57,810 bases of DNA from NCBI GenBank assembly GCA_001657315.1, contig LYSV01000037.1, positions 1 to 57,810 of the forward strand, in the 5' to 3' direction. The notes beneath the pieces were generated by a model, which had not been told where the DNA came from, did not search any database, and worked only from the letters and a program-made list of their open reading frames with translations. Of the stretch, positions 26,440-34,800 are shown piece by piece. How positions within the stretch are numbered: position 1 is the first letter of the stretch; each line of letters begins with the position of its first letter. This DNA comes from Flammeovirgaceae bacterium BBD 1991-12. Its GTDB lineage: Bacteria; Bacteroidota; Bacteroidia; Cytophagales; Cyclobacteriaceae. Both the position numbers and the translations under genes were made by a program.

Positions 26440-27963
26440 ATGAAAAATCAACACACCTCCTATTTAATCATTGTAGTTTTACTCATATTCGGCTCTTGTC
26501 AACATGATCTGGAGGATGCAATCGATGTTCAACCACTAGAACAGGATAGCTCGTTAGAGTTTGAAGAAAACGAACTGTATCAAGAGTTTGCCAGGTCCTT
26601 GGCTATTGCCGTAAATGAAGAAGCAGCACTTAGACCATTCCTTAAAAAGGAAGGAATGAAGATGTTTGACAACGATTATGACATACTCTATTTATCGGTA
26701 AAGGATGAGATAGTTACCGCAGATGGTCTCAGTTTTTATCAACTGATAACGAAACACGCCAGTAATCCTTCACTGATAGATGCCATTGAGAAAGAATTGC
26801 CTTTGTTGAATATTTACATTCCGGAACTACCCAGTGGCTTTTCTTGTGATACATGGAATAGCAGTGACGAGGTGCCTATGGTAACCTATACCGATAGAGA
26901 TGCAGACAGTTACTTGGTATACGATGCAAGTGGTGATTATGAGGCCATATCCAATGAGCTTATCCCTGGCTTTCCTATTTTGGTCCTTAAAAAGAATGAA
27001 AGAGTAAGGATCACAAGCAATCCCCGTGCAAGAGCAGGATCCGGCTTTACCTTTGAATTTGCTGATGCTGTCTTTGATGGCTCGAAAGATTTTAAAAGGC
27101 AGCATAATGGAAGGCAATCTTTTAACGGCAGAATACCTTTAATAGATCTCTCTGGTAGAGTAGGTTCTGCTGCATGGCGCTTCAGGGATTTTAACAATGC
27201 TGGTAAATGGCAAAGAGATTTTATTTATTATGGGATAGATGATGAAGATGAGAGAGGTCCATTTGACCATTCCTATTCGGAATTCATTTACTCAATGAGG
27301 TTTCTCAATTCAGACGGTTTGATACAAATTTCAGATGCATCTAATGACCCTTCTACTTGGGGTGGTGGCTGGAATAGTATTCCAGGATGGACAGATGGGA
27401 TTTTTGAGTTCAACTTAACAGCTGTTAGGTCAGCTCAGAATGGGACTGGTGAAACCTTAAAAAAGGCATTTACCGCACGTGGAAGTGACCTATTCAATAT
27501 CAATTATGATTACACTGATTATGGTCGTTTGGGAAAGGTTTATTTCATCACTTCAATAACGCCCAAAATCTTTTATCCGGATGATCTTGAATTTACTGAA
27601 TGGGATTTATCGGTTTATGGTACTTCCTGGAAGTTTATATTTGAAGAGCTTGACCCATCGGAAATATTTACCAAGTCTTACTCGGTTAGCTCCAAGTTAG
27701 CGACTAATTTTGGTTTTGATATAGGCTTTGGTGAGAACGTAAAAATAGGATTGAAGTTTGGCGCAACTCTGGAAAATAGTAAAAGCGAAACATTTACAAC
27801 GGAAACTACGGTTGAATCTGATTTCCTGGGGGAATGTATTGTTGATTTTGGTGACCCAATTTTTATACGTGAAGTTTGGGATGGTGAGTTTCTTAGTTAT
27901 GAGACAAGGAAATATAGCACGGGTAGCTTAGAGATGGATTTAGTACCGTTCAAAACCTTTTAA
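26440..27963 (+). CDS. Large lipoprotein of unknown function
   Basis: This 507-residue protein has a clear lipoprotein signal (HTSYLIIVVLLIFGSCQ). No family is recognised. The N-terminal 140 residues are helical and acidic (EENELYQEFARSLAIAVNEE); the rest is rich in aromatic and Asp/Asn residues and looks like beta-sandwich material, including DFIYYGIDDEDERGPFDHSYSEF-type and FGDPIFIREVWDGEFLSYE-type segments. Near the C-terminus, SSKLATNFGFDIGFG and a run of Ser/Thr/Glu resemble an aerolysin-like or adhesin beta region, but this is weak. It lies between the AztD-like gene and a decayed AztD-like copy, 96 bp after the former, and shares their AT-rich composition. Confidence 0.8.
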   Translation: MKNQHTSYLIIVVLLIFGSCQHDLEDAIDVQPLEQDSSLEFEENELYQEFARSLAIAVNEEAALRPFLKKEGMKMFDNDYDILYLSVKDEIVTADGLSFYQLITKHASNPSLIDAIEKELPLLNIYIPELPSGFSCDTWNSSDEVPMVTYTDRDADSYLVYDASGDYEAISNELIPGFPILVLKKNERVRITSNPRARAGSGFTFEFADAVFDGSKDFKRQHNGRQSFNGRIPLIDLSGRVGSAAWRFRDFNNAGKWQRDFIYYGIDDEDERGPFDHSYSEFIYSMRFLNSDGLIQISDASNDPSTWGGGWNSIPGWTDGIFEFNLTAVRSAQNGTGETLKKAFTARGSDLFNINYDYTDYGRLGKVYFITSITPKIFYPDDLEFTEWDLSVYGTSWKFIFEELDPSEIFTKSYSVSSKLATNFGFDIGFGENVKIGLKFGATLENSKSETFTTETTVESDFLGECIVDFGDPIFIREVWDGEFLSYETRKYSTGSLEMDLVPFKTF

Positions 27964-28023
27964 TTGATTTCTGTTTTTCAAAAAAAACTGGTGAAGTTCA
28001 TTTTTCAATTCCCAGCCACTGGA

Positions 28024-28218
28024 GACTTTAACAGTGAAAGTGGGAATTGGTTTGGGCTTATATGTTGTAGATCAGATTGTACAAAGTATCTCTCCTTTAT
28101 ATGATATGATGGGAGTGATGTAGCAAAGTGTTGTCCATCAGTGATCTAAAACATGTTCATACCATTCAAACCGGTAAGGTGGTCAATAGTATGGTTAAAA
28201 TGGTTTTATGGAAATGTA
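28024..28218 (+). pseudogene. Remnant of a second AztD-like gene
   Basis: Three blocks in order match the C-terminal half of the intact AztD-like protein. DFNSESGNWFG (28024-28056) matches DLRDESGYWIG; LGLYVVDQIVQSISPLYD (28052-28105, another frame) matches LGIYIVNPEQKSMSLLYE; KVLSISDLKHVHTIQ (28125 on) matches KVLSIADLNHVHTIK. After a one-A deletion in the run near 28196 the ending would read VKNGFMEM-stop, matching AKNGFTVNN. The sequences between blocks are deleted. It is therefore a decayed paralogue, not a chance match. The 160 bp to either side hold no gene. Confidence 0.8.
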
Positions 28219-28265
28219 GCAGGATACTTCCAGGGTTGAAACGATAACATGAATTGCAACAACGG

Positions 28266-28311
28266 GGCACTGAACGGTACTTGTCATGTGGTACAAATTG
28301 GGTTCAGTGCC
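28266..28311 (+). terminator. Hairpin GGCACTGAAC/GTTCAGTGCC, possible terminator
   Basis: A perfect 10-bp stem (28266-28275 with 28302-28311) encloses a 26-nt loop and is followed by ATTTTAACC. It lies after the zinc-locus genes and ahead of the convergent regulator gene. The large loop and short T-run make termination plausible but not certain. Confidence 0.5.
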
Positions 28312-28410
28312 ATTTTAACCTGAATTATTCAGGATTGTTTTAAATACATAGGATTTTAAATTTAATGAGCAGCTTGATCGGGTAATAGGTAAACAGTGAC
28401 AAACCATCAG

Positions 28411-29670
28411 TTACCCATCAAAACCATCTTCAAAAACCACCTGTCCATCGATCCCCTCCATTCTTACATGATCCAGTGATCCGGTACCTTCAAAGAGATA
28501 GATCAGGCCTACCACCTTGCCAAAGTCTTCCTGAAATGTCTGCCGGAATGCTGTTTCTCCATTGAGTATTATCTCAGCGTTTTTGTTTTCTACACGTATA
28601 CCCAGCTCCTGCCATTCAAATACATCCACCCCCAGGGCAGAAAGGTCATTGTGCTTTCCGTATCGCTCTATTTCACCCAACTTATAGCTTGCACTGTGCT
28701 CACAGCCCTGTTTTTTCAGAAATACCCAGAAAATGTGCCGCTCGGTCACTACGATCAGTTCCATCCACGGGCAGAGCGTGTTCATCACACTATCCACCTT
28801 CATGCGGGAGATAATACTGAAATTGTCGGAAGACACCTCGAATTCCTGACTGTTGGTGATCCTGGTAAAATAATATCTGGAAGGATCCACATTCCGCTTT
28901 TCCAGAAGCGCCTTGTTCAAATGCAGTTGGCCGTTGGCCACGAAACTTTCGTTTTTGAAATCGATCGGTTCCCTGTCTTTATAGCTGTAGTAGACATGGG
29001 GTTCCCAACCATCGCTCAGTATGTGTATCGGTTGCATGGCGATGACCGAGTCATTGGCGACAAGCTTAGCCCGGTGGTATCCTGATTCATAATAAATGCT
29101 GGAAAAAGCCTCACCATTCGGATCTATGGCTTCCTTGTGAAAATCATTCCATGTTTGCTGAATGAAAAAACTATCTGCTTCTACATTGGACAGGTCGTAG
29201 TTAAAAATTACCGTATTCGGTATACCCGAGGTAACGGTTTTCTCCACTGAGAAATGTACCCGTCCCTTCACTTTTGGACGGTCTGGCTTCACTGCATTTC
29301 CCTGTGGGGCGGTGAGCAGGACTATGACAACTGAGATCAGTATCAGCGCTGTTCCGGCAAATATCCAGTGCTTTCCGGAGAAGGGAAGTCCTCTCAGTTG
29401 TTGGTTGCGTTGTTTGAATTCCTGCCAGTCTTTGTATTCCAAAACAACGGCAAGGGCATTCAGGGTGGCCAGTTGAGGACTTTGTTTGTAATTGTCTTTC
29501 CACAACCTCTTGAGGGTGGAAAGACTTATCATGACCCCGGTTTTTTCCTGAATATGTTGGGATAATATTTCGAGATCTCTCTGGGTGTAGCCTTTACCGT
29601 TCCCAAATGAGAACTTCTTTTCTATTTCCTTTCTGATCTGTGAAATATATTGCTTTTCTGAAAGTGCCAT
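28411..29670 (-). CDS. Membrane-anchored HTH regulator with extracytoplasmic LamG-like sensor
   Basis: This 419-residue protein has three parts. Residues 1-95 are a basic helical region with a helix-turn-helix look (GYTQRDLEILSQHI, then SLSTLKRLWKDN). Residues 102-120 form one membrane helix (WIFAGTALILISVVIVLLT). Residues 125-419 are extracytoplasmic: an Ig/PKD-like unit, then a LamG-like unit ending LDHVRMEGIDGQVVFEDGFDG. The layout is ToxR-like: DNA binding inside, sensing outside. It is divergent from a secreted protein whose fold also looks LamG/DUF1080-like, and the 87-bp gap holds three spaced repeats. No precise family is recognised. DNA binding is inferred from layout. Confidence 0.75.
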   Translation of the reverse strand: MALSEKQYISQIRKEIEKKFSFGNGKGYTQRDLEILSQHIQEKTGVMISLSTLKRLWKDNYKQSPQLATLNALAVVLEYKDWQEFKQRNQQLRGLPFSGKHWIFAGTALILISVVIVLLTAPQGNAVKPDRPKVKGRVHFSVEKTVTSGIPNTVIFNYDLSNVEADSFFIQQTWNDFHKEAIDPNGEAFSSIYYESGYHRAKLVANDSVIAMQPIHILSDGWEPHVYYSYKDREPIDFKNESFVANGQLHLNKALLEKRNVDPSRYYFTRITNSQEFEVSSDNFSIISRMKVDSVMNTLCPWMELIVVTERHIFWVFLKKQGCEHSASYKLGEIERYGKHNDLSALGVDVFEWQELGIRVENKNAEIILNGETAFRQTFQEDFGKVVGLIYLFEGTGSLDHVRMEGIDGQVVFEDGFDG

Positions 29671-29684
29671 GCCTTAATATATAC

Positions 29685-29713
29685 TTTGACCGGATTTTGA
29701 CCTCATTTTGATC
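29685..29713. promoter_or_regulatory. Three TTTGACC repeats at 11-bp period
   Basis: TTTGACC (29685-29691), TTTGACC (29696-29702) and TTTGATC (29707-29713) are spaced exactly 11 bp apart, one helical turn. They lie between the divergent membrane regulator and the secreted protein, just upstream of the latter's promoter. They are probable binding sites for an oligomeric regulator, most simply the adjacent one. Confidence 0.7.
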
Positions 29714-29736
29714 CCTCTGGCCCTGACCACCGTCCG

Positions 29737-29744
29737 TACTTTTG
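29737..29744 (+). promoter_or_regulatory. Bacteroidota -7 promoter element TACTTTTG
   Basis: TACTTTTG fits TAnnTTTG exactly and ends 13 bp before the ATG at 29758. The three TTTGACC repeats end 23 bp upstream, where an activator would touch polymerase. Confidence 0.6.
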
Positions 29745-29757
29745 CCAAAAAAAGATC

Positions 29758-30399
29758 ATGAAAACCACCCAACTATTCCCTCTCATTTGTATTGTTATCT
29801 GTTGTGGACATGCTCAGGCCCAGAAGGAAAATCTGGTTGCCGGAGCAGATCCCGATGACTGGACGGTCTTCAACCGGAAAGTTACGTTCAAAAAAGAAAC
29901 AATTCATTTAAATGCAAAAGCCAGTGACGGTTTACTGATACTGAACGATGTTGATTTCAAAAATGGTACCATAGAACTGGACATAAAGGGGAAAAATACT
30001 CCGGGTCGAAGCTTTGTAGGCATGGCCTTCCATGTACTGGATAACAGCACTTTTGACGCTGTTTACTTCAGGCCTTTTAATTTCAGGAATCCTCAGAGAA
30101 ACTCACATTCCATCCAGTATATCTCAATGCCGGACAATGACTGGTCGATTTTGAGAAAGTCATTTCCCGGTAAGTATGAGCATACCATTGATCCCGTTCC
30201 CGAGCCAGTGGATGGTTGGTTCCATGTAAGAATAGAGGTGGAGCACCCTGAGGTGAAGGTGTTTGTGAACGGTGCTGAAAAACCTACCCTGCAGGTAGAG
30301 CAGATCAGTGAAAGAAAGCATGGGAAATTAGGTTTTTGGGTTGGCAATGGTTCTGAAGGCTGGTTCAGGGATCTGAAGATCACACATGCAGGTCAGTAG
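29758..30399 (+). CDS. Secreted LamG / DUF1080-like protein
   Basis: This 213-residue protein has a signal peptide (MKTTQLFPLICIVICCGHAQA) and one concanavalin-like beta-sandwich domain. GTIELDIKGKNTPGRSFVGM, NSTFDAVYFRPFNFRNP and LGFWVGNGSEGWFRDLKI are typical of the DUF1080 (3-keto-disaccharide hydrolase-like) and LamG groups. It is divergent from the membrane-anchored regulator, and 30 nt upstream of an alpha/beta hydrolase. It may bind or act on a carbohydrate and could feed the signal sensed by the regulator. The enzymatic role is not established from sequence. Confidence 0.8.
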   Translation: MKTTQLFPLICIVICCGHAQAQKENLVAGADPDDWTVFNRKVTFKKETIHLNAKASDGLLILNDVDFKNGTIELDIKGKNTPGRSFVGMAFHVLDNSTFDAVYFRPFNFRNPQRNSHSIQYISMPDNDWSILRKSFPGKYEHTIDPVPEPVDGWFHVRIEVEHPEVKVFVNGAEKPTLQVEQISERKHGKLGFWVGNGSEGWFRDLKITHAGQ

Positions 30400-30429
30400 T
30401 ATTTTTTACGTCTTAACTTCCTTTACACC

Positions 30430-31260
30430 ATGATAAAAGTGTGGTTTTTGCTGATCATATGGATCGGTTCTGCCTTGTTCGTGATGGCACAAAAGGTACC
30501 TTACGGAAACAACCCAAAGGCAGGGGATTACTTTGATGCTGGTGACGTTAAACTATATTATGAAGTTTACGGAGAAGGCAAACCCATATTAATGCTGCAT
30601 GGCGGGGTTTATGGCTATATCGATGAATTTGAGTTTTTCATCCCTAAACTTGCTGAGCATCATCAGGTAATTTGCCTGGCTACCCGTGGGCATGGAAAAT
30701 CCGGGATCGGGCAGGAGCCCTACACCTTTCGGCAGCGGGCAGAGGATGCATGGAAGCTTATCCGGCATTTGCAGTTGGACAGCGCCATAGTCATAGGTTT
30801 TAGTGACGGGGGATCTACTGCTCTAAAGCTGGCAGCGCTGTATCCGGAAGTGGTGGAAAGAGTGATTGCCATGGGGGTAGGGGATGTGCCAAAGGACAGC
30901 CGGAAGAACACATTCCATTATTCGGCAGAACAGCTTTTGGGAGAAAGCAAAAACTACTTTGAAAACCTTTTGAAACTTATGCCGGAGCCTGACCGGTGGG
31001 ATGAAAGCCTTCGAATGCTGAGCGAACTCTACAATGAAGATTACCTGAGCACGGAAACTTTTGAAAGGATCCAATGTCCCGTATTGCTGATGAACGGTGA
31101 GAATGATCAATACCAGACCCTGAACTCGCTGATGCTGTGTTACAGGAGTATTCCCAATGCTGATGTATCCGTTATTCCGGCCTGTGGCCATCTCATCTTT
31201 TATTGTAACTTCCCGGCTGTCTGGGAAAGTATGAAGCCATTTATCTGCCGTCAACGGTGA
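30430..31260 (+). CDS. Secreted alpha/beta-fold hydrolase
   Basis: This 276-residue protein has a signal peptide (VWFLLIIWIGSALFVMA) and a classical alpha/beta hydrolase: LHGG oxyanion region, CLATRGHGKS, nucleophile Ser in IGFSDGGS (about 120-127), acid in NGENDQY and His in PACGHLIFY. It is probably cotranscribed with the upstream LamG-like gene (30-nt gap). A paralogue without signal peptide lies at 50298-51071; the two share RGHGKS and GFSDGG. Substrate unknown. Confidence 0.88.
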   Translation: MIKVWFLLIIWIGSALFVMAQKVPYGNNPKAGDYFDAGDVKLYYEVYGEGKPILMLHGGVYGYIDEFEFFIPKLAEHHQVICLATRGHGKSGIGQEPYTFRQRAEDAWKLIRHLQLDSAIVIGFSDGGSTALKLAALYPEVVERVIAMGVGDVPKDSRKNTFHYSAEQLLGESKNYFENLLKLMPEPDRWDESLRMLSELYNEDYLSTETFERIQCPVLLMNGENDQYQTLNSLMLCYRSIPNADVSVIPACGHLIFYCNFPAVWESMKPFICRQR

Positions 31261-31403
31261 CCACTTTCGCTGGTGTTCCCAGGAGATTGGGTATGAGACG
31301 GCACCCTATTCTTGTTTTAGGAATGAAGGAGATGTATTTTGGCGATCTTAATGCAATAATGCACGGAAAAGCCCGTAACAGATGAGGCCGGATCCGGGTT
31401 TTC

Positions 31404-34064
31404 ATGAGGTTTCTTTATTTTATAGCGTTTTGCGTAACAATACAATCTTTACCTGCACAAACACCTCTGGTGTTAACAGGAAAAGTAATGGACCGGTCCA
31501 CAGGAGAGGCATTGCCCTATGCTGGTGTTTATCTTGAAGGAGCAGGCAAAGGAACAACTACGAACAGATCGGGAGAATTTGTACTTAGGATCACCTCCGG
31601 TGCTGACAGTATAGTCCTTTCAATATCCCATTTGGGATTTAAAACGTACAAGGCAGCACTTTCCCGGGTGCGGGATCAATACTTACGAATATCCCTTGAG
31701 CCCGAGTTGCTGCAGCTGCAGGAAGTAGTGGTCCGGCCGCCTGATCCATTGGAAATTATTAATTCAGCTCTCGACAGAATACCCCTGAACTACTACTTGA
31801 AACCTTACAGGGCTGAGGGCTTTCAACGTGAATATGTCACCTCCGGCGAAAGATTCCTTCAGTTAATGGAGGTGGCCTTCCGGACAAAGAGGACATCCGG
31901 CTCACAATCTTCCCAAGTATTAAGTGCGCGGTATATTGAGGACAAGGAAGAGAAAGAGCCTCTCTGGGACCCTGCAAGGGGAGGTTTCTATACCTTCGGC
32001 TGGACTGAGGTCTCAGGCATAGCCCACCCATCGCAGAAAAACTTTCTGGGTGTTGAGCTCAAAAGGAAAACTGACCTTGGCAGGTATTACGAATTTGAAT
32101 GGAAGGGATCGGTAGGCCTTGAAAATAGCGAGGTTCACATTATTGCCTTTGACCAAAGAAAGGGGGTGAAGGAAGCTCTGATGAAGGGTACCTTATATGT
32201 TGATGCGGAATCCTATGCCATCGTCAAACTGAGCTACCAGCTAAGCCCCCGGGGGGTGAAATTCCTGAGACCACATAAGACGCGTGGTGGAATAAGGGTG
32301 AGTAAGCCGCCTAAGAAGATCCGAATTCAGCAGGATCAGGGTGAGATCACCTTTAAAAGGTTCGGCAAAAAATGGTTTATGCACAGCCTGATCATGAATG
32401 CTCAGTTTGATGCCGCTTTGGTTTTTCTTGGGGCAACACTGGCTGAAAAGAATGACCTCCGGTTTCACTCCGAACGTGTGGTGACGTCTATTGATACCAC
32501 CGGAACTATGGGAGGTAGTCCGACCAATATATCGGAAGTCGGCAGCCTTCCCACACTTCAGAATTTCATTAAAAGGGAGTTTGAAAATTATGATGCCGAT
32601 GAAACGTGGTCCGAATTCAATATCATCAAGTCAGACACATCGTTTGCTCAGATAGCAGAACAGCTCAGGCTGAATAATGACAAATGGGAGCAGCAGCAGA
32701 AAAAACTGGCAGCACAACAGGCCTTGTCTATGGCATATGACCGAAAGCAGATCATCCAGGATCTGGATTACTTGCAGGAATCACTGGAAAATTTACACCC
32801 CGGACTGCACTGGTATACCGGTAAAGACTATTATGAAGAACAGCTTGGTCTGATAAAAAAAGGCCTGAAGAAAAAGACAACCGAAGGGGAGTTATTTCAG
32901 TTGCTTGGTCCGTTGATAGAAAGTATCAATTGTGGACATACCGGGATATATCCGTCAAAAGACACTGAAAAGTACCATGAATTCCACCCCCATCAATTCC
33001 CTCTGAACCTCTGGTTTAGTAGTAACAGCGCTTTTGTGATCAATAATTATAAAGGCATTCCCAGAGGGTCTGAGTTGATTTCCATTAATGACCATACGGT
33101 GAGCGATATCGCTGGTCATCTCAGGTCGGTCATACCGTCCGATGGGTACAACAGTACATACAAGGAGTTTCATTTGCAAAAGGATTTTTCGCACCTGTAT
33201 TCCTGGTATTATCCCGCAACAGACACATTCACTGTCAGCTTCCGTGATCGGGATCATCAGACCCATACCACGAAAGTACCTGGCAGGGTCCGAAAAGTTG
33301 ATGAAAGTGCTCGTCATGCCTCGTTCATGACCATTGATTCTATGGGTGTAGGATTGTTAAAAATACCTTCCCTGGCTACCGACCAGGACTTTCCCTCATT
33401 TTTGGAAGCAACATTTCAAAAACTGGAAAAGGCAGACCTTGAATTCCTTATCATTGACCTTAGGGATAATGAGGGGGGAAGGGATGATCATAGCAGCCTT
33501 TTGTACTCTTACCTTGCCAATGGATCTTACAGGTTTTATGATCAGATCATGGTAGCTACGGCAGATACCACATGGTTAAACCGTTTGTCTTTTGGAAACC
33601 TTCAATTTGGCGAGGCACTTCCGGGGTATGTGCCTTCCCTTGTGCAGGAGAATGATCAGTATCACTATAAAGACCATCAAAATCTTAAACTACATTATCC
33701 ACAACCCCATCCTTTTGCAGGGACCGTTTACATTCTGATCAATGGCGGCACTTTTTCGGCTGCGGCCGAATTTGCCGCCATGGCACGTTCTACCGGCCGG
33801 GCTACATTTATTGGCCAGGAAACCGGAGGAGGATACTATGGCAATTGCAGTCTGGGAACCCCTTTGCTGACATTGCCGAATTCAAAGCTCAGGGTGGCTA
33901 TCCCCCTGGGACGGTACGAAATGGCTGTTCGCGAGGACGTTCCACCCGGACATGGTGTGATCCCGGATCACGAGACTGTATATCACCTGGAGGATGTACT
34001 GGCAGGAAGAGACAAGGAGTTGGAATTATGTTTTAGGTTGATGAGGTCAGTCAAAGACCGATGA
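31404..34064 (+). CDS. CarboxypepD_reg-like domain fused to an S41 tail-specific protease
   Basis: This 886-residue secreted protein begins with a signal peptide (MRFLYFIAFCVTIQSLPA), a carboxypeptidase-regulatory-like domain (about 20-105; VLTGKVMDRSTGEALPYAGV) and a middle region of the kind found in Bacteroidota outer-membrane proteins (about 110-350). From about 445 it is an S41-like peptidase: ESLENLHPGLHWYTGK, IDLRDNEGGRDD (core strand), and the nucleophile Ser785 in NGGTFSAAAEFA, then GQETGGGYYG. The usual S41 catalytic Lys is not obvious. Neighbours give no pathway. The fusion puts a protease on a surface-type scaffold. Confidence 0.85.
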   Translation: MRFLYFIAFCVTIQSLPAQTPLVLTGKVMDRSTGEALPYAGVYLEGAGKGTTTNRSGEFVLRITSGADSIVLSISHLGFKTYKAALSRVRDQYLRISLEPELLQLQEVVVRPPDPLEIINSALDRIPLNYYLKPYRAEGFQREYVTSGERFLQLMEVAFRTKRTSGSQSSQVLSARYIEDKEEKEPLWDPARGGFYTFGWTEVSGIAHPSQKNFLGVELKRKTDLGRYYEFEWKGSVGLENSEVHIIAFDQRKGVKEALMKGTLYVDAESYAIVKLSYQLSPRGVKFLRPHKTRGGIRVSKPPKKIRIQQDQGEITFKRFGKKWFMHSLIMNAQFDAALVFLGATLAEKNDLRFHSERVVTSIDTTGTMGGSPTNISEVGSLPTLQNFIKREFENYDADETWSEFNIIKSDTSFAQIAEQLRLNNDKWEQQQKKLAAQQALSMAYDRKQIIQDLDYLQESLENLHPGLHWYTGKDYYEEQLGLIKKGLKKKTTEGELFQLLGPLIESINCGHTGIYPSKDTEKYHEFHPHQFPLNLWFSSNSAFVINNYKGIPRGSELISINDHTVSDIAGHLRSVIPSDGYNSTYKEFHLQKDFSHLYSWYYPATDTFTVSFRDRDHQTHTTKVPGRVRKVDESARHASFMTIDSMGVGLLKIPSLATDQDFPSFLEATFQKLEKADLEFLIIDLRDNEGGRDDHSSLLYSYLANGSYRFYDQIMVATADTTWLNRLSFGNLQFGEALPGYVPSLVQENDQYHYKDHQNLKLHYPQPHPFAGTVYILINGGTFSAAAEFAAMARSTGRATFIGQETGGGYYGNCSLGTPLLTLPNSKLRVAIPLGRYEMAVREDVPPGHGVIPDHETVYHLEDVLAGRDKELELCFRLMRSVKDR

Positions 34065-34194
34065 TGATGTTTAGATGATATATCCATCGGGCAAACCATT
34101 TTGGAACACTTATTGGATGCGTTCGACAGTATTAAACAAAATCCTTCACTCAATTTTTTAAATTTTGAAACCTTGCAATTTAAAATACCGTTCC

Positions 34195-34217
34195 TATCTT
34201 TGTAAGTGATTACTCAC
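34195..34217 (+). promoter_or_regulatory. Promoter TATCTTTG with TetR operator
   Basis: TATCTTTG (34195-34202) is an exact TAnnTTTG element, with TTG about 19 bp upstream (34173). GTGATTACTCAC (34206-34217) lies at the expected transcription start. A near-copy, GTAAGTACTCAC, precedes the downstream SDR gene at 34773-34784, so this is probably the operator of the TetR protein encoded at 34225. Confidence 0.7.
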
Positions 34218-34224
34218 AATATTA

Positions 34225-34752
34225 ATGACTGAAAAGCAGGAGAAGATACTGACAGCGGCGCTGGAGCTATTTGCACAGGAAGGGTTTAAAAGTACTTCCA
34301 CCAGCAAGGTAGCCAAAAAAGCCGGTGTGTCAGAAGGGCTGATCTTCAGGCATTTTGAAAATAAGGATGGATTGCTGGAGGCGATCATCAGGGAAGGAGA
34401 GGAACGGGCTAAAGCGCTTTTTGCGGATATTGTACTGGAAACTGACCCGAAGGAGGTGATCAGAAAAACTCTCGAATTGGGTAAGAAAACAGGTTTTAAT
34501 AGGGAAAGTGACAATTTCTGGAAACTCCAGTACAAGATCAAATGGGAGTTGGAGCAATATGGGGAGCATAAGATGGAGCCTCTGCAAAGAGCCCTTACCG
34601 ATGCATTCTCGAAACTGGGATATGATCAGCCTGAGCTTGAGGCTCAGCTGCTGTTGATCAATCTGGATGGACTGGCAACAAGGTTCTATCTGCAAACAAA
34701 CTTTGACATTGAACCGCTGATCTCATTCATAAAATCAAAATATGGTCTGTAA
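34225..34752 (+). CDS. TetR/AcrR-family transcriptional regulator
   Basis: This 175-residue protein has the TetR N-terminal helix-turn-helix: KILTAALELFAQEGFKSTST, VAKKAGVSEGLIFRHFENKDGLLE (about 8-50). The ligand-binding C-terminal domain is helical and unspecific. Matching palindromes lie upstream of its own gene and of the following SDR gene, so it most likely represses both and responds to the SDR's substrate. It is 48 bp upstream of that gene and in the same direction. Confidence 0.92.
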   Translation: MTEKQEKILTAALELFAQEGFKSTSTSKVAKKAGVSEGLIFRHFENKDGLLEAIIREGEERAKALFADIVLETDPKEVIRKTLELGKKTGFNRESDNFWKLQYKIKWELEQYGEHKMEPLQRALTDAFSKLGYDQPELEAQLLLINLDGLATRFYLQTNFDIEPLISFIKSKYGL

Positions 34753-34772
34753 AAAATTTTGAAAAATTATAA

Positions 34773-34784
34773 GTAAGTACTCAC
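34773..34784. promoter_or_regulatory. Second TetR operator copy before the SDR gene
   Basis: GTAAGTACTCAC matches GTGATTACTCAC at 34206 in 10 of 12 positions, with the shared core TACTCAC, and sits 16 bp before the SDR start. Confidence 0.65.
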
Positions 34785-34800
34785 ATAAAAAATCTTCATT

